A DNA stretch of 64,000 nt from Opitutia bacterium (lineage in GTDB: Bacteria; Verrucomicrobiota; Verrucomicrobiia; Opitutales; UBA953): the NCBI GenBank assembly GCA_003569165.1, contig BGOI01000004.1:1-64000 (forward strand). Direction: 5' to 3'. Both the position numbers and the translations under genes were made by a program. The notes beneath the pieces are model-generated. The model did not search any database. It had not been told where the DNA came from and saw only the letters and a program-made list of their open reading frames with translations. This document shows, in pieces, positions 55,405-64,000 of the stretch. The first letter of the stretch is position 1; each line of letters starts with the position of its first letter.

Positions 55405-58400
55405 ATGATTCACCCGGAGCACACCCCCGAGTTCACCGCCAACGAGACGAAGGAACAGTCCTTCGATTTCGTCTCCATCTCGATCGCCTCTCCCGAGGAG
55501 ATCGTCCAGTGGACGGGCGAACAGTTCCTCGACGAACTCGACGAACACGGCAACCGCAAGGTCAAGGGCCTCAAGGAAGTAAAGAGCCCTGAGACCATCA
55601 ACTACCGCTCGTTCAAGCCCGAGCCGAACGGCCTCTTCTGCCAGCGCATCTTCGGACCGGTCCGCGACTACGAGTGCTACTGCGGTAAGTACAAGAAGGT
55701 TAAGTATAAGGACGTCGTCTGTGATAAGTGCGGCGTCGAAGTCACTGTCTCTCGCGTCCGCCGCGAGCGCATGGGCTACATCCGCCTCGCCATCCCAGTC
55801 TCCCACATCTGGTTCCTGAAGAGCATGCCCAGCCGTCTGTCGCTGATGCTCGACATGACCACCCGCCAGCTCGAGCAGGTCATCTACTATCAGAAGTACC
55901 TGGTCGTCGACCCGGGCGCCACCGGCATGGAAGAAAAGGAACTCCTCGACGAGGAATCCTACCGCCGCGCCGTCGAACAGCACGGCCCTGACGCTTTCAA
56001 GGCCCGCATGGGTGCTGAAGCCCTCCAGCAGCTGCTCAAGAAGATGGATCTCGCCTCCACGGTCGAGAACCTCCGCGACCAACTCCGCTCCACGCGCTCC
56101 AAGCAGATCAAGAAGAAGATCGCTCGTCGCATGAAGATTATCCAGGGCTTCCTGGCTTCGGGCAAGCGCCCCGAGCACATGATCCTGACGGTGCTCCCGG
56201 TCATCCCTCCGGACCTCCGTCCGCTCGTTCCTCTCGAAGGCGGCCGTTTCGCCACCTCCGACTTGAACGACCTCTATCGTCGCGTCATCAACCGCAACAA
56301 CCGCCTGAAGCAGCTCATCCAGATGAAGACGCCCGACGTCATCATCCATAATGAAATGCGCATGCTCCAGGAAGCCGTCGACGCTCTCCTCGACAACGGC
56401 CGCCACGGCAAGCCGGTCAAGGATCGCGATCGTCAGCTGAAATCCATCTCGGACATGCTGAAGGGTAAGCACGGCCGTTTCCGCCAGAACCTTCTCGGTA
56501 AGCGCGTCGACTACTCCGGCCGTTCCGTCATCGTCATCGGTCCTGAGCTTAAGCTCAACCAGTGCGGTCTCCCGAAGAAGATGGCCCTCGTCCTCTTCGA
56601 GCCCTTCATCATTCGCCGCCTCAAGGAACTGGGCTTCGCCCACACCGTTCGCGGCGCCCGCAAGCACATCGAGCAGAAGAAGCCCGAAGTCTGGGATATT
56701 CTGGAAGAAGTGACCAAGGGTCACCCGGTGTTCCTCAATCGCGCGCCGACGCTCCACCGTCTTTCCATCCAGGCCTTTGAGCCCATCCTCATCGAGGGTG
56801 ACGCAATCCGCCTGCACCCGCTCGTCTGTACCGCTTACAACGCGGACTTCGACGGTGACCAGATGGCCGTCCACGTCCCGCTGTCCCTGGAAGCCATCAT
56901 GGAGTGCAAGCTCCTGATGATGTCCACGAACAACATCTTCTCGCCGTCCAGCGGTAAGCCGATTCTCACGCCGTCCCAGGACATCGTGCTCGGTGCCTAC
57001 TACCTGACGCTCGAACCCGCCGATAAGCCGGCGGCCAACACCCACCTCCCGGTGCTGGGCTCCGTGTCCGAGGCGACGTTCGCCGAAGCCGAAGGTTCCC
57101 TCCACCTGCATGACTGGGTACGTTTCGCCAACCCCGACTTCAATCGCAAGACGGTCCACGGCGAAGCCACGGGTAGCACAATCGTCACCACGGTCGGCCG
57201 CATCATCTTCAACACCATCTGGCCTGCCGAACTCGGTTTCTTCAACGAGACCGTGAAGAAGGGCCAGCTCGGCGACCTGATCCTGAAGACCTATAAGCAT
57301 TGCGGCCGCGAGGCTTCGATCCCGGTCCTCGACGCGCTCAAGGAGACCGGCTTCCGCATCGCGACCAAGGCCGGTATTTCCATCGGCGTGAACGACATGA
57401 TCTACCCGAAGGAAAAGGAAGGCCTCGTCCGCGAAGCCACCGCGAAGGTCCGCGAATTCCAGCGCCAGAACGAATCCGGTACGATCACCAACGACGAACG
57501 TCGTAATAAGGTCGTCGATACCTGGTCCGGCGCTACCGATGCCATCGCGCAGTCGGTGTACACGACGCTCTCCCAGTCCGCGAAGGTGGCCGGCGTGAAG
57601 AAGGGCGATCCTCGCCATTCCCACCGCATGCTCATCAACCCGGTTTACGTCCTCATGGACTCCGGCGCTCGTGGTAATAAGGCCCAGGTGAAGCAGCTTT
57701 GCGGCGCCCGTGGCCTGATGGCCAAGCCGTCTGGCGAAATCATCGAACGCCCGATTCTCTCGTCCTTCCGCGAAGGTCTCTCGGTTCTTGAGTACTTCAT
57801 CTCGACGCACGGCGCCCGTAAGGGTCTGTCCGACACCGCGCTGAAGACCGCCGACGCGGGTTACATGACCCGTAAGCTTTGCGACGTGGCCATGGATGTG
57901 ATCGTCACGGACTCCCGCGACGTCGCCCCCGGCTCCGAAGTCATCACGCTTGGAGACGCCTCCCTCGGCCGTCACCTGGCCGCCGATGTCCCGAATCCTT
58001 CTGGCGCCGTCAAGGCTCTCGCTAAGTCCGAAGCTCCTCTCACCGAAGAGCTCATCGCGAAGCTGCGCGACGCCGGCGTTGACCGCGTCCATGTTCACAT
58101 TCCTAACGGCGTGTGGAAGACCCCGATCTACGACGGTGACGAACTCTTGGTGTCGCTCTCTGAGCGCATCGTGGGCCGCTGCCCGTCCGAAGACGTCACG
58201 AACCCGCTCAATCCTTCCGAAGTCATCGTGAAGGCCGCCGTGCTCATCGACGAAATCGCTGCCAAGCGCATCGAGACCGTCGGTCTCGACCGCGTGAAGG
58301 TCCTCTCTCCGCTCACGCACATGAACGTGAACGCGATTCCGCCCACCTCCTACGGCCTCGATCCTTCGACCGGCCGCATGGTCGAACGCGGTACCGCGGT

Positions 58401-59739
58401 CGGTATCATCGCCGCCCAGTCCATCGGCGAGCCGGGCACCCAGCTCACCATGCGTACGTTCCACATCGGTGGCGTCGCTCAGCTGAAGACCCCGGAAATC
58501 AAGTCCAAGGGCAAGGGCCTCGTCCAGTACGTCGACCTCACCACGGTCTCCGTCGGCGACAAGTTCATCGCCGTCAACGGCAACGGCTCAATTCGCCTTC
58601 TCAACGAGGCTGGTTCGCCGACCGAGGAATACCGTATCGTCGCTGGCTCCGTCGTCGGTGTCGAAGACGGCAAGCCGGTCGACAGGGGCATCCTCATCGC
58701 CGCCTGGGATCCTAACTCCACCCCGATCATCGCCAATGGTGACGGCAAGATCCGTCTCGTCGACATGATCTCCGGCGTGACGTTCACCGAAGAGCGCGAC
58801 CCGTCGAACAACACGTTCTACAAGTCCGTCATCGAACACTCCGACGAACAGAATCCCCAGATTCAAATCATCGGCGCCAACGGCAAGGAAGTCGGTTCCT
58901 TCTCGATCCCCGCCGGCGCCCGCGTCGAAGTGGACGAAGGCGACAAGGTCAGCCGCGGCTCTATCGTCGCCAAGATCCCCCGCCAGGCCGCCAAGACGCA
59001 GGACATCACCGCCGGCCTGCCGCGCATCTCCGAGCTCTTCGAGGCCCGTCCCCCGAAGGACGCCGCCGAGATCGCCAAGATTGACGGCGCGGTTCGCTTC
59101 GAGCCTTCCATTCGTGGCAAGAAGCGCCTCGTGATCTCCGACTCCATCGGCCGCGAAGAGGAGCACCTCATTCCGCACGGCAAGCACATCATTGTCGCCG
59201 CCGGCGACAAGGTGAAGCAGGGCCAGGTCCTCACGGACGGTGCCGTCGACCCGCACGACATTCTCGACATCCTGGGCCAGTCCAAGGTGCAGGATTACCT
59301 CATCACCGAGATTCAGAAGGTCTACCGTACTCAGGGCGTCGTCATTAACGACAAGCACATCGAAATCATCGTCTCGCGCATGCTCCGCAAGGTCCGCATC
59401 ACCGAGCCGGGCGACTCCGATTACCTCTGGGGCGAACATGTCGACCGCACTCTCCTCGCGGAGAACAACCGCTCCATCAACGAGCGCGGCGGTCAGATTG
59501 CCGAATCCGAGCCGATCCTCCTTGGCATCACCAAGGCTTCCCTCGAGACCGAGTCCTTCATCTCGGCCGCCTCCTTCCAGGAGACGACCCGAGTCCTGAC
59601 TGACGCCGCCACGATGGCCAAGCGCGACAACCTGACCGGCTTCAAGGAGAACGTGATCATGGGTCACCTCGTCCCTGCTGGCACAGGTTTGCCTGCTTAT
59701 CGTCGCATTCGCGTCTTCCAGACCCCGACTCCCGCTTAA
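55405..59739 (+). CDS. rpoC: RNA polymerase beta-prime subunit lacking its second zinc site
   Basis: 1444 aa. The N-terminal zinc site is intact ([20 protein letters not shown], residues about 92-111). The catalytic [16 protein letters not shown] with its three Asp is near residue 478. [10 protein letters not shown]-like lid/rudder sequence ([20 protein letters not shown]), [11 protein letters not shown] and the trigger-loop-proximal [19 protein letters not shown] are present. The second zinc site is not. In E. coli numbering C814, C888, C895 and C898 read Asp839, His972, Pro979 and Ser982 here, with no gap. Ends 24 bases before a strong terminator. Confidence 0.96.
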   Translation: MIHPEHTPEFTANETKEQSFDFVSISIASPEEIVQWTGEQFLDELDEHGNRKVKGLKEVKSPETINYRSFKPEPNGLFCQRIFGPVRDYECYCGKYKKVKYKDVVCDKCGVEVTVSRVRRERMGYIRLAIPVSHIWFLKSMPSRLSLMLDMTTRQLEQVIYYQKYLVVDPGATGMEEKELLDEESYRRAVEQHGPDAFKARMGAEALQQLLKKMDLASTVENLRDQLRSTRSKQIKKKIARRMKIIQGFLASGKRPEHMILTVLPVIPPDLRPLVPLEGGRFATSDLNDLYRRVINRNNRLKQLIQMKTPDVIIHNEMRMLQEAVDALLDNGRHGKPVKDRDRQLKSISDMLKGKHGRFRQNLLGKRVDYSGRSVIVIGPELKLNQCGLPKKMALVLFEPFIIRRLKELGFAHTVRGARKHIEQKKPEVWDILEEVTKGHPVFLNRAPTLHRLSIQAFEPILIEGDAIRLHPLVCTAYNADFDGDQMAVHVPLSLEAIMECKLLMMSTNNIFSPSSGKPILTPSQDIVLGAYYLTLEPADKPAANTHLPVLGSVSEATFAEAEGSLHLHDWVRFANPDFNRKTVHGEATGSTIVTTVGRIIFNTIWPAELGFFNETVKKGQLGDLILKTYKHCGREASIPVLDALKETGFRIATKAGISIGVNDMIYPKEKEGLVREATAKVREFQRQNESGTITNDERRNKVVDTWSGATDAIAQSVYTTLSQSAKVAGVKKGDPRHSHRMLINPVYVLMDSGARGNKAQVKQLCGARGLMAKPSGEIIERPILSSFREGLSVLEYFISTHGARKGLSDTALKTADAGYMTRKLCDVAMDVIVTDSRDVAPGSEVITLGDASLGRHLAADVPNPSGAVKALAKSEAPLTEELIAKLRDAGVDRVHVHIPNGVWKTPIYDGDELLVSLSERIVGRCPSEDVTNPLNPSEVIVKAAVLIDEIAAKRIETVGLDRVKVLSPLTHMNVNAIPPTSYGLDPSTGRMVERGTAVGIIAAQSIGEPGTQLTMRTFHIGGVAQLKTPEIKSKGKGLVQYVDLTTVSVGDKFIAVNGNGSIRLLNEAGSPTEEYRIVAGSVVGVEDGKPVDRGILIAAWDPNSTPIIANGDGKIRLVDMISGVTFTEERDPSNNTFYKSVIEHSDEQNPQIQIIGANGKEVGSFSIPAGARVEVDEGDKVSRGSIVAKIPRQAAKTQDITAGLPRISELFEARPPKDAAEIAKIDGAVRFEPSIRGKKRLVISDSIGREEEHLIPHGKHIIVAAGDKVKQGQVLTDGAVDPHDILDILGQSKVQDYLITEIQKVYRTQGVVINDKHIEIIVSRMLRKVRITEPGDSDYLWGEHVDRTLLAENNRSINERGGQIAESEPILLGITKASLETESFISAASFQETTRVLTDAATMAKRDNLTGFKENVIMGHLVPAGTGLPAYRRIRVFQTPTPA

Positions 59740-59762
59740 GCGGAGCGTCGAGGATGGGAATC

Positions 59763-59795
59763 AGCCCCCGCCCGCAAGGGTGGGGGCTTTGTTTT
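59763..59795 (+). terminator. Intrinsic terminator of the rif/rpoBC operon
   Basis: AGCCCCC-g-CCC, GCAA, GGG-t-GGGGGCT, then TTGTTTT. Ten pairs with one internal mismatch, a GNRA loop and a U-rich tail. Confidence 0.88.
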
Positions 59796-59820
59796 GGGCA
59801 ACTTCCTGACGGTTTGGGGG

Positions 59821-59849
59821 TTGATACCCCCTCCCGATTTGCCTATCTC
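59821..59849 (+). promoter_or_regulatory. Candidate promoter of the exopolysaccharide locus
   Basis: TTGATA (59821-59826), a 17-base spacer, TATCTC (59844-59849). The -35 matches five of six bases and the -10 three. It lies 30 bases before the ATG of the barrel gene and after the rpoC terminator. Confidence 0.4.
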
Positions 59850-59878
59850 TCATTCAACCCCAAGCCCAAGCCACCCCC

Positions 59879-61123
59879 ATGTCTCGCTTCCTCATCGCTG
59901 CCTCGGCACTCACCGCTTCCGCTCTGGTCCAGGGCGCCAACTGGATTCCTTCCTCGCCGCTCGTCCAGATCGGCAACGACTGCGACATCTACTTCGACGC
60001 TGCTGCCAGCCTCGAAGTGACTGACAACCTTTACTCCAGCTCGACCAAGACGTCCGCCACAAGCTGGATGGTGACTCCGGGCTTCCTGCTCGAGTACGGT
60101 AAGGACTCGGCGCTTTCCGCCACCATTTCGGCCAAGCGTACCTTCGTGAACTTCACGGACAAGACCTTGTCCGACCTCGAGGATGCCCGCGACGCCCTGG
60201 CTGTCGGTATCCGCTTCGCCGACGGTGGCCCGCTTTCCTTGTCCGTCGATTCTTCCTATCGCGTGACCGCTCGTAACGATGACCTCCAGATGCAGGGCCT
60301 CGGCGGCCTCCTGGGCGCGACCCTCGTCCGCCAGGCCAGCTACGCCCATTCGTTCCGTGCCGACTACAAGCTAACGGAGAAGCTCAGCGTCGGTCTGGGT
60401 TACTCGAATTCGTATAATCAATACCTCGACCCGGTGAAGACCGGTACGGCCGGCAGCTATGTCTTCAATACCAACACGCTGACCGAGCTGAACACGAAGT
60501 CCATGCCGCTCAGCTTTGATTACCAGGCCTTTGAGAAGCTCAGCTTCGGCTTGGCCCTGCAGCATGACGTGACGGATTACTCCGCCGCCCCCTACTACAG
60601 CCAGCAAAATATTGCTCGCCCGGCGCTTGCCCACCAGCAGCTCGTGAAGAACTTTGCCGGCCTCACCCTGAAGGGACAGCTCACCGAATCCGGTAAACTC
60701 AACGGTAACGTCCGCGTAGGCTACTCGCAGTATCACTACGATAGTGCCGCCAACGACTCCGACCTCTCCTACTCGGTCAACCTGAGCCACCAGCTCACCG
60801 AACGCTTCAGCCAATCGCTGACGCTCTCCCGCGACGTCACTGCTTCCTCGACCAATAGCCAGATGGCCTCGAAAAACTACACCTACGGCATCGGCTATAA
60901 CGCCTCCGAGGATCTCAACCTCAACCTCTCGGCCACCAAGAGCGACGTCTTCGCCAGCACCAGCCAGGTGGACACCTACGCCTATACCCTCGGCGCAGAT
61001 TACAAGTATTCCAAGCACCTGACCTTCCAGGCCAGCTACAGCCTCAACGACTCCACGGCCACCGCCGCGGCTTCGACCTACACTTCTAATGCCTTTACGC
61101 TCTCGGCGGCTTTCCGCTACTGA
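59879..61123 (+). CDS. Outer-membrane beta-barrel, BBP2_2-like, exopolysaccharide-associated
   Basis: 414 aa. Signal peptide (MSRFLIAASALTASALVQG). The rest consists of many alternating polar/aromatic strands: DCDIYFDAAASLEVTDNLYS, SLSVDSSYRVTARNDDLQMQ, LSYSVNLSHQLTERFSQSLT, LGADYKYSKHLTFQASYSLN. It ends with a terminal Phe-containing strand AFTLSAAFRY. The pattern and its place before wza/wzc-like genes resemble EpsL/VpsM-type barrels of polysaccharide loci. It might be the outer-membrane partner of the export channel. No catalytic site. Confidence 0.75.
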   Translation: MSRFLIAASALTASALVQGANWIPSSPLVQIGNDCDIYFDAAASLEVTDNLYSSSTKTSATSWMVTPGFLLEYGKDSALSATISAKRTFVNFTDKTLSDLEDARDALAVGIRFADGGPLSLSVDSSYRVTARNDDLQMQGLGGLLGATLVRQASYAHSFRADYKLTEKLSVGLGYSNSYNQYLDPVKTGTAGSYVFNTNTLTELNTKSMPLSFDYQAFEKLSFGLALQHDVTDYSAAPYYSQQNIARPALAHQQLVKNFAGLTLKGQLTESGKLNGNVRVGYSQYHYDSAANDSDLSYSVNLSHQLTERFSQSLTLSRDVTASSTNSQMASKNYTYGIGYNASEDLNLNLSATKSDVFASTSQVDTYAYTLGADYKYSKHLTFQASYSLNDSTATAAASTYTSNAFTLSAAFRY

Positions 61124-61193
61124 GGCTCTCGTCTCGGCGAACGGTTGAGCAGGACCGGTTGACCGGCACGCCTGGTCTCCCTATTTTACTTCC

Positions 61194-61984
61194 ATGTCCT
61201 CCGTCTTGAAAAGCCTGCTCGGTGCTTTCTGTGCCGTTGTCCTGCTGGCCGCTTGCTCTTCTTCGGGGTCCAGCCCGGTCACCTCCGCCTCCTTCGAGCC
61301 AGAGAATGTCCTCACTCTTGGGCGGGGGCTTCCGATCCCTCGGCGGTGCCTGCTCCCGTGGCGACCGCTCCGGTTGCGGCTGACGTCACTGGCAGCGTAC
61401 CCGTCGCCGCTGCTACCCCGGTCGCGGCTCCGGCTGAGTATGTCGTGGCCACTCCGACAATCCAGGTTGAGCCAACCAGCAGCCAGAATAGCTACCGTCT
61501 CCGTGCCCGCGACTTCATCCGTATCTTGGTCATCAACGAACCCGACACGCAGATCGAACGTCGCATCAACTCCGACGGCACGGTGGATATTCCTTTCCTC
61601 AAGAAGCTCGTGCCCGTCGCCGGCCTCACGCTCACGCAAGCCCAGGTCGAGCTGTCGAACCAGTTCCGGGTCTATTTCAAGAAGCCCCAGGTCACGATCT
61701 CGATCGTCACCTATGCCGAGCGCCGCGTCTACGTCTCGGGTTATGTCGGCAAGCCCGGCCCAGTGTCCATTCCCCCTGAAGAGACGCTCACCCTCGGTCG
61801 GGCCCTCTCCATGGCCGGCGGAGTCCTGCCGCGCGGTAATCGTTCCGACGTGGCGATCAAGCGCAGTCGCGACGGCTCCACGTTCGTGATCTCCAAGGAT
61901 GTCCGTCGTATCGACGACGGCGACGAGCCGGACTTCATCCTAGAGGATGAAGACCAGATCTACGTCCGCGACAGCCGTATCTGA
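61194..61984 (+). CDS. Polysaccharide export (Wza-like) lipoprotein, broken by one frameshift
   Basis: Opens with a lipoprotein signal (LLGAFCAVVLLAACSSSGSS; lipobox LAAC, Cys at about residue 21). The frame is lost at the G-run 61320-61328. From there the true sequence continues one base out: ASDPSAVPAPVATAPVAADV, then the Poly_export domain YRLRARDFIRILVINEPDTQ, RRINSDGTVDIPFLKKLVPV and a SLBB-type segment VYVSGYVGKPGPVSIPPEET. One inserted G in the run restores about 263 aa. It is small for Wza, with one SLBB domain. It probably forms the outer-membrane conduit with the Wzc-like kinase. Coding frame is certain on both sides; the break may be an error or a switch. Confidence 0.75.
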
Positions 61985-61993
61985 TCCCTTTCC

Positions 61994-64000
61994 ATGGCCA
62001 CCCCGGAACCCTCGTCGGACAATCGCCCGCCCGAACCTGCACGCGGCGGCAATCGCGGCTACGGTTCGTACGGCAGCTATGGCAACTACGGCGCCGGTAA
62101 CGGCGGCTACGGTTACGGCAACTCCGGCGCCTACAACCGCGGCGGGGCAGGGGAGGGCAATCCGATCCACAACTATCTGCTGATGCTCCGCGAGCGTTAC
62201 TGGTGGGTCCTGCTGTCCACGCTGGTCTTCCTTACGCTGTCCCTCCTCAACACCTATAACACCGTCCCGGAGTACCGTGCCACCGGTCGCCTGCGCGTCT
62301 TCCGCCTCGCTCCCACGATCAACGGCGGCTCTTCGGCGGCCGACGATAACTTCAAGATCGTCTCGAACGACGACTTCTTCACGGCCGTTGAGGCGATGCG
62401 CAGCGCCAATATCATCGAAGGCGTCTCGAAGCGCCTCACCGCCGACGAGCGAAAGCTCGTCCTGGCGCCTTATCAGGCCGGCAACATTTTCTCTGGCCCG
62501 CTGACCGACCAGGAGGTTTTCGTCAAGCAGCGCGGTATCAATCCGCAGAGACAGACCTTGGTCATCAACGTCGACTTCACCCATCCTAACCGGGATCTCG
62601 CCCGGCAGGTCGCTCGGCACTTCTGTGATGCTATCAAGAAGTACAGCGAGGACGACCGCCTGATGGTGACCAATCCGCTTATCGAGAAAGCCCGGATCGA
62701 GATCGAGACCCTCGAGGATAAGGTCCGCCGACTTTACGAGCAGAAGAACGACCTGATCAAGAACCAGAAGCTCCTCTCCATCGCGAAGGATACCAACACC
62801 CTCACGACGGAACGCTCCGTGCTCGTGAAGGACCGTGAAGAGACCCGTAAGCAGATCGACGAGAACGAGATCCTGGTCTCGGTCATCGCCAGCTACGAGA
62901 AGGAGGGCCGTCCGCTCGGCGACATCCCGCAGATTCGCGCCGACAGCGACGTCGCCGCCACCCAGACGGCCATCAGCGCCTCCAAGATCCGCGTCAGCCA
63001 GATGATTGAGACCTATACGGATCAGCACCCGAAGCTCCTGGCCGAACGCGAGGCTCTGAAGCAGCTCGACAACCAGCTCAAGGAAGCGGTCAGTCAGGCG
63101 ATCAAGTCCCGCCGCAGCTCGCTAGAGAACGCCAAGGCCCGCCTTGAAGCGATTCTGCGCAACCTCCTCGCGAAGGAGGAGGAGTTTTCCAAACTGCAGG
63201 CCGCCAACGTCGAGCTCGAGCGCGTCGACAAGGATATCAAGGCGAGTGAGGAATTCCTCGGCCGGATGAAGCTCAGCTACGAGGAGGCCAAGCTTCGCTC
63301 CTCCACCTCCGGTACGAGTACCTCAATCAGTATCCTCGACCAGCCTTCCGTTTCAGACAAGCCGATCAACAAGAACTACTATTTTAACGCGCTGGTTGGC
63401 GTGGGTTCGGGGCTGCTCTTCGGGGTCGTCCTCATTGTCGTCATTGGTACCTTGGACTCCCGCATCAAGTCCGCTAAGGACGTTGAAGACTCCCTCGGCC
63501 TGCCGCTCATCGGCACCGTGCCCCGCGTCGCCAACGTTTCTGGTCCGGACCGCGCGTTACTGGCTCGCCAGGACAAGGACCGCATCGCCACCGAAGCGGT
63601 CCGTTCCATCTACTCCGCCCTCAAGGTCAATCCGGCCGTCTCGAAGGCGCGCGTCTTCCTGGTTACTTCCACTCGTCCCAGCGAAGGTAAGACCTTCGTC
63701 GCGACGAATCTGGCGCTGATCTTTGCCCAACATTCGGAGCGCGTGCTCATCATCGACGCCGACCTCCGACTCCCTAACGTCGGACCGTCGCTAGGCTTCA
63801 CGGGTGATGGCGGCCTGAGCAAATGGTTCAACGGCGAGATGTCCATTGAGGAAGCGATTGTCCACGACGTCTCTCCCGGCCTGGACGTCCTGCCGGTCGG
63901 TCTGAGCTGTAAGAATCCGACCCAAGTCATCAACAACCCTAAGTTCCTCGCCATGATCGACGAACTCCGTGGGCGCTACGACCGCATCTTCATCGACTCC
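61994..64000 (+). CDS. Wzc-like polysaccharide co-polymerase and tyrosine autokinase, cut by the window end
   Basis: 669 aa visible, no stop reached. Residues 1-52 are Gly/Tyr/Asn-rich (GYGSYGSYGNYGAGNGGYGY). A Wzz domain follows, with the first membrane helix (WWVLLSTLVFLTLSLLN) near residue 72. Periplasmic coiled coils span about 230-430, and the second helix (FNALVGVGSGLLFGVVLIVV) is near 475. The cytoplasmic BY-kinase domain has Walker A STRPSEGKTFVATNLALIFA and Walker A-prime VLIIDADLRLPN, and ends in the Walker B strand YDRIFIDS. The C-terminal Tyr cluster lies beyond the window. Starts 9 bases after the Wza-like stop. Confidence 0.88.
   Translation, partial: MATPEPSSDNRPPEPARGGNRGYGSYGSYGNYGAGNGGYGYGNSGAYNRGGAGEGNPIHNYLLMLRERYWWVLLSTLVFLTLSLLNTYNTVPEYRATGRLRVFRLAPTINGGSSAADDNFKIVSNDDFFTAVEAMRSANIIEGVSKRLTADERKLVLAPYQAGNIFSGPLTDQEVFVKQRGINPQRQTLVINVDFTHPNRDLARQVARHFCDAIKKYSEDDRLMVTNPLIEKARIEIETLEDKVRRLYEQKNDLIKNQKLLSIAKDTNTLTTERSVLVKDREETRKQIDENEILVSVIASYEKEGRPLGDIPQIRADSDVAATQTAISASKIRVSQMIETYTDQHPKLLAEREALKQLDNQLKEAVSQAIKSRRSSLENAKARLEAILRNLLAKEEEFSKLQAANVELERVDKDIKASEEFLGRMKLSYEEAKLRSSTSGTSTSISILDQPSVSDKPINKNYYFNALVGVGSGLLFGVVLIVVIGTLDSRIKSAKDVEDSLGLPLIGTVPRVANVSGPDRALLARQDKDRIATEAVRSIYSALKVNPAVSKARVFLVTSTRPSEGKTFVATNLALIFAQHSERVLIIDADLRLPNVGPSLGFTGDGGLSKWFNGEMSIEEAIVHDVSPGLDVLPVGLSCKNPTQVINNPKFLAMIDELRGRYDRIFIDS

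Overview
The window is a GC-rich bacterial chromosome segment dominated by the translation and transcription core. Several features suggest a Verrucomicrobiota/PVC-type bacterium, perhaps Opitutae. The complete str, S10, spc and alpha ribosomal clusters run head to tail as one block. The single tuf sits with tRNA-Thr, a tRNA-Trp-like gene, secE and nusG instead of after fusA. rpmD, infA, adk and rpmJ are absent from their usual places. A type III glutamine synthetase is present, and heme A synthesis and Wza/Wzc-type exopolysaccharide genes point to a respiring diderm. The lineage is inferred from gene order and family type, not from a search.

Layout. Positions 1-5107 (minus strand): an exported TPR-like protein, sufE, ctaA, cyoE, fau (5-formyl-THF cyclo-ligase) and the start of uvrA. 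The leftmost 1.1 kb carries about six reading-frame breaks. Positions 5200-23865: rpsL-rpsG-fusA-rpsJ-rplC-rplD-rplW-rplB-rpsS-(exported 112-aa protein)-rplV-rpsC-rplP-rpmC-rpsQ-rplN-rplX-rplE-rpsN-rpsH-rplF-rplR-rpsE-rplO-secY-map-rpsM-rpsK-rpsD-rpoA-rplQ, closed by a hairpin terminator. Positions 23884-40683: a small zinc-ribbon membrane protein, guaA, dnaX, a phosphoesterase, hrpB, a DEDDh exonuclease, mdh, a YndJ/DUF1990-like membrane protein, a DUF362-like protein, an MFS transporter, protoporphyrinogen oxidase, a DUF481-like barrel and glutamine synthetase III behind a sigma-54-like promoter. Positions 40708-46743: rpsU (minus), smc, an HtrA-type protease and a TonB-C-like anchored protein. 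Positions 46849-59795: tRNA-Thr, tuf, a decayed tRNA-Trp, secE, nusG, rplK, rplA, rplJ, rplL, an attenuator-like hairpin, rpoB, rpoC and a terminator. Positions 59821-64000: an exopolysaccharide locus with an outer-membrane barrel, a Wza-like lipoprotein broken by one frameshift, and a Wzc-like tyrosine autokinase cut by the window end.

The observations most worth checking are these. (1) An A9 slippery run in dnaX sits just after domain III; a slip of one base either way gives a gamma-length product. (2) All four ligands of the second zinc site of RpoC are lost, and two of four in DnaX. (3) The tRNA-Trp-like gene has lost a base of its anticodon and conserved positions in most arms. (4) An exported protein gene lies inside the S10 operon. 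(5) Shine-Dalgarno sequences are almost absent in front of the most highly expressed genes. No CRISPR array, prophage, insertion sequence or rRNA gene was seen. No stretch over 300 bases lacks a gene.
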